From Brevibacterium sp. S22 (GTDB lineage: Bacteria > Actinomycetota > Actinomycetes > Actinomycetales > Brevibacteriaceae), in contig NZ_RHFG01000014.1 in the NCBI RefSeq assembly GCF_004745485.1, positions 1-64,000 on the forward strand: a DNA stretch of 64,000 nucleotides. The letters are read 5' to 3'. How positions within the stretch are numbered: position 1 is the stretch's first letter; each line of letters begins with the position of its first letter. Of this stretch, positions 24,386 to 31,975 are shown piece after piece. Both the position numbers and the translations under genes were made by a program. Below the pieces are notes generated by a model that was given only the letters and a program-made list of their open reading frames with translations, made no database searches and had not been told where the DNA came from.

Positions 24386-24413
24386 AAGAGGCGGCCCCTC
24401 GGGACCGCCTCTT
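24386..24413. terminator. Hairpin between the convergent DUF218 and tgpA genes
   Basis: AAGAGGCGG (24386-24394) pairs with CCGCCTCTT (24405-24413), with an inner CCC/GGG extension and one bulged A. Confidence 0.6.
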
Positions 24414-24510
24414 GGCCTTCGACCAGCGCCTCTTCGCCTTCGACCCGCGTCAGTTCGGGCGAATGTCCCGCGTCAGTTCGGACGATCGATCCGCGTCAGC
24501 GTGGACGATT
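24406..24510. repeat. Degenerate 21-24 bp tandem repeats at the 3' end of tgpA
   Basis: CGCCTCTTGGCCTTCGACCAG (24406-24426) is followed by a near copy (24427-24447), then three units built on CCGCGTCAGTTCGGACGA (about 24443-24510), the last of which enters the final codons of the minus-strand transglutaminase gene. Confidence 0.55.
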
Positions 24511-27045
24511 GAACAGGCTGGCCGGCCAGATCTTCGCGGAGATCCGGCTGCCCGGCGTGGCCCGCTCCGACAGGTCCGTGCTCACCTCATCGATGAGCGC
24601 GCGCACCTCGGAGTCGTCGAGAGACTCCGCCGCAGCACCGTAGCGCTGAGCTTCGAGTGCATCGACGAACGCCGACAGCGCGGAATCATCACGACCTGAT
24701 CCGGTCGGTCCCGACGGGGCAGGACTGCTCAGACGCTTCAGCCGCTCATCCGAACGATCGAACGTCGAGGAGCCGGCAGCTCCGGCACCCTCTGCGGCGG
24801 CACCGGAACCGGCAGCCGCCTCGGCAGCGGACTTGCGCACGGGTTCACCGGTCTCCGGATCGGTCTCGGGAAACGCGGAGCCCGCAGCCGCACCAGTCGA
24901 GCTCAAGGCATCCGCAGATCCAGTCGCACCTGCCCCGGCAGCACCGGCTCCGGCAGCCCCGGCAGCACCGCCACCGGCGGCACCGGCAAGCACGAGTTCG
25001 TTGAAGCGCAGCGTCCGGCTGGAGTCAAGGCTCTGCCCGTAGTCGGTGGCCAGCGCCCGCACCTCAGTCCACACCGCTTCGAGGTCATGGGGGTCCTTCG
25101 TCCGGCGCGACCGCAGGATCGAACGCCAGATCGCCGGCAGTGCGGCAAGCAGCAGCAGGACGAGCACGACTGCTCCGATGCCGAAGACCGTGCTGAGATC
25201 GGAACCGGCCGGCTCAGCGGCTTCAGTGCTCGTCTCCTCTTCGGACGGCTCCTCGGAGCCGCCGGTCGGAGACGCGGATTCGGTCGGTTCCTCGCTCGGG
25301 CTCGCCGACTCCGACTCGTCGCTCTCATCCTCCTGATCGGCTCCATCGGCCAGAGTCCACTGCGGCGGATCGCCGGCAGGACCGCCTGGAGTGGGTTCGA
25401 AACGGACCCAACCGGCACCTTCGAAGTACAGTTCGGGCCATGCATGCGAGTCCTGCATGCTCACGTCAAAGCCGTTCTCGGCTTCATCTCCGCCGGCGAA
25501 TCCGACACCGATGCGGGCCGGAATCCCCATCGTCCGGGCCATGATCGTCATGGCCGAGGAGAACTGGACGCAGTAGCCCTGCTTATCGGCCAGGAAGTCC
25601 GAGATCGCATCGCCGCTGGCCTGTTCGGGAGCATCGAGCGAATACTCGAAATCACCGCCGCGGAAGTACGCCTGCAGCATGACTGCGGCCTCCCACTGGT
25701 TCTTCGCATCGGCAGTGACCCGCTCTGCGGTCTCCTGGACACTGGTCGGCAGAGAATCGGGGACGGCGAGTTCGGTCTCGAAATCGCTCTCGGACACGGG
25801 AGTCGCCGACTGCAGATCCTCGACATCGGGATTCGGGGACAGATAGTCCATCGAATACTGCAGACCGCCGCTCTTCTCACCATTGCCGACTACCGTCAGA
25901 GTCTTCTCGTCGAAGATCCACCGACGATCCAAATCCTTCGGCTGCTGCGGAGCATACGGCGATGGCAGATACTGCTGGTCGTACTCGTCGCTGACGGCGA
26001 CGCTGATCGTCTGCTCCTTGAAGTTCTTGTCCCGCGGCATCCCTTCGGGCCATGGCATGCCTTCGGTGGCGATCGCGAAGGGATCGAGGCTGAATGGGCT
26101 CGGCGCCCAGTTCTCACCGTCGAAATCATCGATCGACGTCAACCGGACCGGATCCGCGTCCTCATCCGTCGTCTGGAAACTGAACAGCGTCGAATCATCA
26201 CGGTCCCCGAGGTTCTGACGCAGGTTGAGGAACGGGTTCGACACCGTCAGGTCGCCTTGGCCTTTCGATGCCCGATCGGGCAGGGTCGGCACCGGCGGCA
26301 GCAGAATGGGCAGACCGATGCCGATCGCCAGAGCCAGAGCTCCCGCCAGGACCGCCGTCATCCCGCCGCGCCAGCGGGTCGCCGGCAGATAAGGGCTGAG
26401 CATGAGCAGCAGGAAGGCCGCGAGGATCGCGACCACATGCCACCACCGCACTTCCTGAGAGGCGAAGTAGACAGGGATCATCCACAGCACGAGCAGCAGC
26501 ACACCACCGACCTTCGGCGCCCGCAGATCCGAGACGAGACCGTCGATGAGGATCGTGATGAGGGTGAAGGCGATCGTGAGCATCGCAATGAAGCCCGGAG
26601 TGCTCGCCGCTGGGGGAGCAGTCGCGTAGAGGTCGCTGACTCCTTCGGAGAGCAGGTCGACGACGGTGCCGAAGGACCCGCCCGTCGGGATGAACCCGAG
26701 CAGCAGCGAATCCCCGGCGCAGACGACGAAGACCGCGATAAGACCGGCCACGCACTGAGCGATGACCGCAGTTCCGGTCGAACGCAGCGCGGGGATGGTG
26801 CGGAACACGGCACCGATGATGACGACGACGGCGACGGCGGCCAGCACAGGCGGCAGCCAGGCGAAGTCCTTGAACACGGCCGATACGGCGACAGCGGTCA
26901 GCGCCATGGCGACGAAGACGATGATGGCTTCGAGCCAGCCGGTGTCCGGACGCTCATCACTTGTCGACACGGGAGCCGAATGTCCCTGCGCAGGAGGTTC
27001 GGAATCGGCTCCGCCGAGGCGGGTGGGAGGAGTATCGACGCTCAT
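24496..27045 (-). CDS. TgpA-type transglutaminase-like membrane protein (DUF3488)
   Basis: An 849-residue protein with about seven N-terminal membrane helices (about 38-260), an external transglutaminase-like domain (Cys in KQGYCVQFSSAMTIMART, His in DSHAWPELYFEG, then GWVRFEPTPG, about 495-560), an acidic Ser/Glu/Pro region, another helix (about 620-645) and an Ala/Gly-rich C-terminal cytoplasmic tail. Family members are essential in Pseudomonas (TgpA) and are thought to act on envelope proteins. It forms an operon with the DUF58 gene (ATGA overlap) and moxR, a conserved trio in actinobacteria. Its end carries tandem repeats. Confidence 0.86.
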   Translation of the reverse strand: MSVDTPPTRLGGADSEPPAQGHSAPVSTSDERPDTGWLEAIIVFVAMALTAVAVSAVFKDFAWLPPVLAAVAVVVIIGAVFRTIPALRSTGTAVIAQCVAGLIAVFVVCAGDSLLLGFIPTGGSFGTVVDLLSEGVSDLYATAPPAASTPGFIAMLTIAFTLITILIDGLVSDLRAPKVGGVLLLVLWMIPVYFASQEVRWWHVVAILAAFLLLMLSPYLPATRWRGGMTAVLAGALALAIGIGLPILLPPVPTLPDRASKGQGDLTVSNPFLNLRQNLGDRDDSTLFSFQTTDEDADPVRLTSIDDFDGENWAPSPFSLDPFAIATEGMPWPEGMPRDKNFKEQTISVAVSDEYDQQYLPSPYAPQQPKDLDRRWIFDEKTLTVVGNGEKSGGLQYSMDYLSPNPDVEDLQSATPVSESDFETELAVPDSLPTSVQETAERVTADAKNQWEAAVMLQAYFRGGDFEYSLDAPEQASGDAISDFLADKQGYCVQFSSAMTIMARTMGIPARIGVGFAGGDEAENGFDVSMQDSHAWPELYFEGAGWVRFEPTPGGPAGDPPQWTLADGADQEDESDESESASPSEEPTESASPTGGSEEPSEEETSTEAAEPAGSDLSTVFGIGAVVLVLLLLAALPAIWRSILRSRRTKDPHDLEAVWTEVRALATDYGQSLDSSRTLRFNELVLAGAAGGGAAGAAGAGAAGAGATGSADALSSTGAAAGSAFPETDPETGEPVRKSAAEAAAGSGAAAEGAGAAGSSTFDRSDERLKRLSSPAPSGPTGSGRDDSALSAFVDALEAQRYGAAAESLDDSEVRALIDEVSTDLSERATPGSRISAKIWPASLFNRPR

Positions 27046-28322
27046 CGACGCACCCCCTGCGGAGTCGAGGTCGCGCCACCAGGCGTGGAACTCGCGTCAC
27101 CCGGGGCCGAGGAGGGACCGTCGGCTCCGGCGGTGCCTGGTCCGGGTTCGGCCGCAGTCCGACCGGTGCCGCCGCCGGAGCGCTTCGACTCGAAGGTCGT
27201 CCACGACTCCGGCAGATCCTCGCTGAGGCCGAGCATCGTCAGATCGTCGATCTCGCTGAGGGTGCGCAGAGTCACCGGCACACGGCGGGAGAAGTGCGAG
27301 GCGAGTTCCTTCCCGCGCTGATCCCCGACGGAGCAGATGACGATGTGGTTCGGGTTGTCGTGTGAGGGCAGTTCGACCCTGCCCGGACGCACGATGGCGG
27401 AGAGAAGACGGAGCTTGTCGATGTCGCGGGATCCTTTGAATCTGATCTGGTGTCCGGGAGCGACGACATTGACCTCGTAGTCTGCCCTGAGGAAGGCCGT
27501 TCCGGCTGCGGTCGCCGCGGCCAGCAGGAATTCGATTTCGAGATCGCTGGGCTCCTCGGCCCCCTCATCGGCGATGAGGTCGATGAGGATGAGCGCATAG
27601 AGGGTCTCCTCATCGGCTTCGTGTCGGACCATGAGCTCGCCGGACTTCGCCGTCGACGGCCAATGCACATGCCGCAGATCATCACCTGGCACGTACTCAC
27701 GCGTGTGGAAGTCCCTTGTGGTGTGTCCGGTCCTCACCTTGCCGTCATCGAGGCGGGCGGGTCGGATCGACGAATCCTGGGGGATGCGCGCGGGCAGGAT
27801 CGGCACGGACACGGCGACGGGGAAGACCCCGTGGGCCTTCTTCTTCATCTTCACCAGGCCGAAGGGGCCGAAGACGGTGATGAGCACCGATTCGATACCG
27901 GAGACTCCGCGCCGGTTGGGGGTGAAGGACGTGAGCACCGACTGCGAAGCCCCGTGGGCCAGGGCCGGAACGTCACCGGAGGTGGAGTCGCCGAAGCCCT
28001 CGGCCGGAACGAAGTCGATCGTCGCCGCCGGGATCGCGAGCTGGCCGATATTGGTCACGCGCGCCTCCAGCTCGACCTCCTTGCCCTCGGCCGCCAGCGG
28101 GTAGCGGTCACCGGCAGGGGACAGCGCCACCTCGTGCAGCGAGGTGCTCATCGCAATCGACATCCGCCGGGTGCCCCACAGGATGAGCAGCGCCGAGAGC
28201 AGGACCAGTCCGAGCAGCAGCAGACCTGCCGGAAGCAGTCCGGGCAGCGCGAAGCGGTAGGCCGTGATGGTCAGGGCCGCCCCGGCGAGGACGAAGATGA
28301 TTCCCGAAGTGCTCAGTCGCAT
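27042..28322 (-). CDS. DUF58 domain membrane protein
   Basis: A 426-residue protein with two N-terminal membrane helices (about 5-50), a beta-rich middle and the DUF58 signature region (YVPGDDLRHVHWPSTAKSGELMVR, about 240-263), which often precedes a vWA-like fold. It usually works with a MoxR ATPase in metal-dependent assembly or stress responses. The ATG at 28322 lies 4 bases after the moxR stop; the longer open frame upstream overlaps moxR and is not supported. It ends in a Gly/Ser/Thr/Pro-rich tail of about 50 residues. The middle gene of the moxR-DUF58-tgpA operon. Confidence 0.87.
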   Translation of the reverse strand: MRLSTSGIIFVLAGAALTITAYRFALPGLLPAGLLLLGLVLLSALLILWGTRRMSIAMSTSLHEVALSPAGDRYPLAAEGKEVELEARVTNIGQLAIPAATIDFVPAEGFGDSTSGDVPALAHGASQSVLTSFTPNRRGVSGIESVLITVFGPFGLVKMKKKAHGVFPVAVSVPILPARIPQDSSIRPARLDDGKVRTGHTTRDFHTREYVPGDDLRHVHWPSTAKSGELMVRHEADEETLYALILIDLIADEGAEEPSDLEIEFLLAAATAAGTAFLRADYEVNVVAPGHQIRFKGSRDIDKLRLLSAIVRPGRVELPSHDNPNHIVICSVGDQRGKELASHFSRRVPVTLRTLSEIDDLTMLGLSEDLPESWTTFESKRSGGGTGRTAAEPGPGTAGADGPSSAPGDASSTPGGATSTPQGVRR

Positions 28323-28326
28323 GCGG

Positions 28327-29325
28327 TCACTGGTTCGTCGAGACGGGCACGCGGGACAGCACTCGACCGACGAGGTCGGCGGCCAGGTCTGCGTCGTCGC
28401 CGTCGCGGGGGATGATGCGGTGGGCGAGGATGTACGGAGCCAGGGCCTGCACATCGTCGGGAGTGACGAAGGTGCGACCGGACAGCGCCGCACGGGCCTT
28501 CGCCGCACGCAGCAGGTGGACACCGCCGCGCGGAGAGCTGCCGAGCAGGATCGCCTGATCATTGCGGGTGGCATGGAGGATCGCCACGATGTATTCGCGC
28601 AGCTGTCGGCTCGCGGAGACATGGCGGACGATCGTGCGCGCCTGAGTGATCTGTTCGAGGTTCGTCACTGCGGCTGCGGTCTCGAGCGGATCGTTCTGGA
28701 TCTGGTTGTCCAGCAGATCGACCTCGTCGGAGGTCGCGGGATACCCCAGAGAGATGCGCGTGAGGAACCGGTCACGCTGCGCCTCAGGCAGAGCGTAGGT
28801 GCCTTCCATATCGATCGGGTTCTGAGTGGCGACGACGATGAACGGCGTGGGCATCGGATAGGTCTGCCCGTCGATCGTCGCCTGTCCCTCCGCCATGCAC
28901 TCGAGCATCGCCGACTGCGTCTTCGGGGACGCGCGGTTGATCTCATCGGCGATGACGATGTTGGCGAACACCGGGCCCTGCCGGAACTCGAAGTGACGAG
29001 TCTCCTGGTTGAACAGGTTCACGCCCACGACATCGGTGGGCAGCAGGTCCGGTGTGAACTGGATGCGGCGCACGGAACCGTCGACGACCTTGCCCATGGC
29101 GCGGGCCAGCAGAGTCTTGCCGACGCCCGGGACGTCTTCGAGGAGGACGTGCCCGCCGGCGAGCAGCGCGATGAGCGAGAGCCCGACAGCTTCATCCTTG
29201 CCTTCGAGGACCGAGTTCATCGCTGTGCGTGCCCGCGAGGTCAGATTCTGCACCCACTCGATGTGTTCGGCGCCGATCACGGAATTGGTCTGTGTACCTT
29301 CTTGGCTGGTCGACATACCCACCAT
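28327..29325 (-). CDS. MoxR-family AAA+ ATPase
   Basis: A 332-residue AAA+ ATPase with Walker A DVPGVGKTLLA (about 64-74), Walker B IVIADEINRA (about 123-132), a sensor region (VVATQNPIDMEGTYALPEAQRDRF) and a C-terminal lid. MoxR ATPases act as chaperones for DUF58/vWA partners in the same operon. The ATG at 29325 follows AAGGGA at 4 bases; a second ATG lies three codons later. It is the first gene of the operon and divergent from mraZ. Its upstream region holds an array of GTGG boxes read in its direction. Confidence 0.9.
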   Translation of the reverse strand: MVGMSTSQEGTQTNSVIGAEHIEWVQNLTSRARTAMNSVLEGKDEAVGLSLIALLAGGHVLLEDVPGVGKTLLARAMGKVVDGSVRRIQFTPDLLPTDVVGVNLFNQETRHFEFRQGPVFANIVIADEINRASPKTQSAMLECMAEGQATIDGQTYPMPTPFIVVATQNPIDMEGTYALPEAQRDRFLTRISLGYPATSDEVDLLDNQIQNDPLETAAAVTNLEQITQARTIVRHVSASRQLREYIVAILHATRNDQAILLGSSPRGGVHLLRAAKARAALSGRTFVTPDDVQALAPYILAHRIIPRDGDDADLAADLVGRVLSRVPVSTNQ

Positions 29326-29420
29326 TGTCCCTTAAAGCCGGCACCCCAGCCACACGAGCTTCTTTCAGCTTCGTCAGCGCAGTCTCCTCTCCGCTCCTCT
29401 TCCCTCCCTGAGGCGACCCC

Positions 29421-29493
29421 CACTCCACTCCCCACCCTCCTCCCCACTTCCCTCCACGCGGAGCCTCCACTTCCCTCCCCACTCGCCTCCACA
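29421..29493 (-). promoter_or_regulatory. Array of eight GTGG boxes upstream of the moxR operon
   Basis: On the minus strand GTGG recurs with box ends at 29493, 29483, 29471, 29458, 29448, 29436, 29429 and 29424, mostly 10-13 bp apart, embedded in GTGGAGGGAAGTGG-like sequence. The same word at 10-bp period forms the mraZ operator on the other strand. These may be MraZ sites controlling moxR-DUF58-tgpA. The run is purine-rich on one strand, so low complexity is an alternative explanation. Confidence 0.4.
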
Positions 29494-29639
29494 GTGGTGC
29501 GGGGAATCCGCGACGATCCGCGGATTCGCGGGGATCCCAGTCGATTTCGATGCCCTCACCGAGCAGGCCCAGACCCTTCGTGGGGCTGTTGATCTCCCGT
29601 CATCCGACACTCCCGCGACGCGCCTTCGAGAAATTTTCC

Positions 29640-29653
29640 CCACTTTCCTCCAC
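29640..29653 (-). promoter_or_regulatory. Two further minus-strand GTGG boxes, 10 bp apart
   Basis: Minus-strand GTGGAGGAAAGTGG matches the mraZ-proximal core at all but one position. It lies midway in the 452-bp moxR-mraZ gap. The rest of that gap (29494-29639, 29654-29710) shows nothing I can assign. Confidence 0.4.
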
Positions 29654-29710
29654 CTATCTGACCTGGAAAAACAGGCTGTTCAGCATTTCTGCCGGGCGAA
29701 GTGCTGGAAT

Positions 29711-29740
29711 CCGTGGAGGGAAGTGGAGTACTGTGGTTGC
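29711..29740 (+). promoter_or_regulatory. MraZ-box operator at the mraZ/dcw promoter
   Basis: GTGG occurs at 29713, 29723 and 29733, an exact 10-bp period, within CCGTGGAGGGAAGTGGAGTA and the next bases. MraZ is known to bind short G-rich direct repeats (TGGGN boxes 10 bp apart in E. coli) at its own promoter. TGCTAT at 29738-29743 may be the -10, so bound MraZ would block it. The mraZ start is 35 bp further on. Confidence 0.65.
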
Positions 29741-29777
29741 TATCGGAGCCGATGGGTTTCGAAAGGGGTGAGACGAC

Positions 29778-30209
29778 ATGTTCTTGGGCACTCATATGCA
29801 GAAGCTCGACGACAAAGGTCGCCTCATCCTGCCCGCAAAGTTCCGCGAGGAGCTGTCGCCCGGACTCGTTCTGACCCGTGGCCAGGAGAACTGCCTCACC
29901 CTGTTCCCCACCACGGAGTTCGAAGCCGAGCACGAGCGAATCCAGAACGCGCCGAAGACGAATAAGGAAGCCCGCGATTACCAGCGTGTGTTCCTGTCGG
30001 CGGCATTTGCGGACCAACCGGACAAACAGGGACGCATCACGGTCCCGAACATATTGCGGCAGTACGCATCACTGACACGGGAAGTCGCAGTGATCGGCAT
30101 GGGCAACCGAGTCGAGATCTGGGACGCACCGACCTGGGAGGACTACCTCGTCGGCGCTCAGCAGGCCTTCGCCGAACGCGAAGAGGAGGTGATTCCCGGA
30201 GTGATCTGA
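29778..30209 (+). CDS. mraZ: Transcriptional regulator MraZ
   Basis: A 143-residue protein with two AbrB/MraZ-type DNA-binding repeats: LGTHMQKLDDKGRLILPAKFR (about 3-23) and ADQPDKQGRITVPNILRQYA (about 77-96). MraZ forms ring-shaped oligomers that bind direct repeats at the dcw promoter and usually represses its own operon. The ATG follows GAAAGGGGTGAG. It is the first gene of the dcw cluster. GTGG operator boxes lie just upstream. A 165-bp gap separates it from rsmH. Confidence 0.96.
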   Translation: MFLGTHMQKLDDKGRLILPAKFREELSPGLVLTRGQENCLTLFPTTEFEAEHERIQNAPKTNKEARDYQRVFLSAAFADQPDKQGRITVPNILRQYASLTREVAVIGMGNRVEIWDAPTWEDYLVGAQQAFAEREEEVIPGVI

Positions 30210-30251
30210 TTCTGCTCGGGTTTGATCCTTGCCCGCCGTGCTCGAGTTTCG

Positions 30252-30299
30252 GGGAACTTCCCCGTTTCCGAAGCTCGGACGTCCTGACACACTTCCCCG
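30252..30299. other. Palindrome and repeated CTTCCCCG words between mraZ and rsmH
   Basis: CGGGGAACTTCCCCG (30252-30266) is a perfect palindrome around one central base, and CTTCCCCG recurs at 30292. It could be an operator or a weak attenuating hairpin in the dcw transcript. No protein can be assigned. Confidence 0.35.
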
Positions 30300-30374
30300 G
30301 TGCCAGGGCCACGGCGGTCAAGGTTCTGGCTCCAGCAGCACACCCCCGACCACCCCCGTATGAAGGACCCACGA

Positions 30375-31337
30375 ATGACAGCTCAGCACGTACCGGTGCT
30401 CCTGACGCGCGTGGTCGAACTCATCGGCGTCGGAGTCGCCGCTGCCCGGGAAGCCGGGCTCACCCCGGTCGTCGTCGACGGCACCCTGGGCATGGGCGGG
30501 CACGCCGAAGCCGTGCTGAGCGCCTTCGACGATGTCCACCTCGTCGGCGTCGACCGCGACCTGCAGGCCATCGACATCGCGACGGAGCGTCTGGCCCCGT
30601 TCGCCGACCGCACCGATATCGTCCACGCCGTCGACGATGAGCTACCCGAAGTCCTCGCCGACCTCGGCATCGACGCGATCAGCGCCATCCTGCTCGACTT
30701 GGGAGTGTCTTCGCTGCAGCTGGACGAGGACGATCGCGGCTTCTCCTACTCCCGCCCGGCGCCCCTGGACATGCGCATGGACCGCACCCAGGAACTCACC
30801 GCCGCGACGGTCCTCGCCACGTACTCCGAATCCGAGCTGCGCCGCATCCTGCGCGAATACGGCGAAGAGAAGATGGCCGGAAAGATCGCGAAGATCATCG
30901 TCACCGACCGGACCAGCACCCCGTGGGAGACCTCGGGCCAGCTCGCGGCCATGCTCTCGCGGGTGATTCCGCAGACGAAGAAGAAGTCCCACCCCGCCAA
31001 ACGCACCTTCCAGGCGCTGCGCATCGAGGTCAACGACGAACTCGGAGTGCTGCGCACCGCGCTGCCCGCGGCGCTGGAGGCGCTGCACATCGGGGGAGTC
31101 GCCGTCATCGAGTCCTACCAATCGCTCGAGGACACGATCGTGAAGAAGACCCTGCGGGCGGCCACGACCGCCTCGGCGCCGCCGGACCTGCCGGTCGTCC
31201 CCGAGGAGCACCAGCCCTGGCTGAAGGAGATCATCCGGGGTGCCGAAATGGCTGATGAAGACGAAGCAGAGACCAACCCGCGGGCGGCGAGCGTCCGGCT
31301 GCGGGCAGTGCAGAAGATCAGGGAGGCACGATCGTGA
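30375..31337 (+). CDS. rsmH: 16S rRNA (cytosine-1402-N4)-methyltransferase RsmH
   Basis: A 320-residue SAM-dependent enzyme that methylates N4 of C1402 in the ribosomal P site. The N-terminus HVPVLL, the SAM motif VDGTLGMGGHAEAVL, LDLGVSSLQLDEDDRGFSYS, PLDMRMD and the C-terminal RTFQALRIEVNDEL are diagnostic. The ATG at 30375 lies 7 bases after AAGGA; upstream in-frame starts at 30300 and 30360 would add sequence unlike the family. The stop overlaps the GTG of ftsL (GTGA). Confidence 0.95.
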   Translation: MTAQHVPVLLTRVVELIGVGVAAAREAGLTPVVVDGTLGMGGHAEAVLSAFDDVHLVGVDRDLQAIDIATERLAPFADRTDIVHAVDDELPEVLADLGIDAISAILLDLGVSSLQLDEDDRGFSYSRPAPLDMRMDRTQELTAATVLATYSESELRRILREYGEEKMAGKIAKIIVTDRTSTPWETSGQLAAMLSRVIPQTKKKSHPAKRTFQALRIEVNDELGVLRTALPAALEALHIGGVAVIESYQSLEDTIVKKTLRAATTASAPPDLPVVPEEHQPWLKEIIRGAEMADEDEAETNPRAASVRLRAVQKIREARS

Positions 31338-31900
31338 AGAACACACAGGCGACCGTGGGCCAGCCCCACTTCACCGAACGCTTCCGCCGGCTCGAAGAGG
31401 CCGGTGGCCAGCAGGGCGGGGCGAAGCTGCGGCTGCTCAAATTCGAACTGCCGAAATCCCGTCTGCCCTTCTCGCTGCTGTGCGTGGGGATCCTTCTCGC
31501 CACCCTCGTGGCCGTGCTGCTGCTCAACATCTTCGTTGCCAACACCTCCTACAAGGTCGACCAGCTGACAAGTCAGAAGGAAGCACTCGCCGAACAGAAG
31601 GACCGCCTCGTCGAGGACAACTCTTACCGCGAGTCCCCACAGAACATCTCCCTGGCCGCCGAAGAACTCGGCCTCGTCCGCGATTCCTCACCGGAGTTCC
31701 TCGATGCGAGGACCGGAAAGATCATCGACGCCCCCGGCATCGATGTCAGCGGTGAGAAAGAGCCCACAGTCGTACCCGGCCCGCGCGCCGATACACGTGA
31801 AGACATCCGACCCAATCTACGATCGGATGAGAAGCTCCCGGTCGTCGGGGGCAGCCCGAGCCAGGACGTGGCGGCTCCGAGCCAGGAGGCGCCGAAGTAG
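31334..31900 (+). CDS. ftsL: Cell division protein FtsL-like
   Basis: A 188-residue bitopic protein: a cytoplasmic N-terminus, one membrane helix (about 45-70, LPFSLLCVGILLATLVAVLLL), a short coiled coil (about 75-100) and a longer Pro/Asp-rich tail than typical. With FtsB/DivIC-type partners and FtsQ it activates the FtsWI synthase at the septum. It is identified by topology and position between rsmH and ftsI, because primary sequence conservation is low. GTG start, overlapping rsmH. Confidence 0.85.
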   Translation: MKNTQATVGQPHFTERFRRLEEAGGQQGGAKLRLLKFELPKSRLPFSLLCVGILLATLVAVLLLNIFVANTSYKVDQLTSQKEALAEQKDRLVEDNSYRESPQNISLAAEELGLVRDSSPEFLDARTGKIIDAPGIDVSGEKEPTVVPGPRADTREDIRPNLRSDEKLPVVGGSPSQDVAAPSQEAPK

Positions 31901-31975
31901 TCCGAGCTCACCGGGACCAGGGAACGGCCTGACCGAAACATACGCCGACCACGCCAAGGACCGAGGACTCCAGCA

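Noticed and set aside
25087-27321. 744-codon plus-strand open frame opposite tgpA
   Set aside because: It is antisense to a recognisable membrane transglutaminase, is full of Arg/His/Gln/Asp with no hydrophobic or domain pattern, and reflects high-GC third-position bias.
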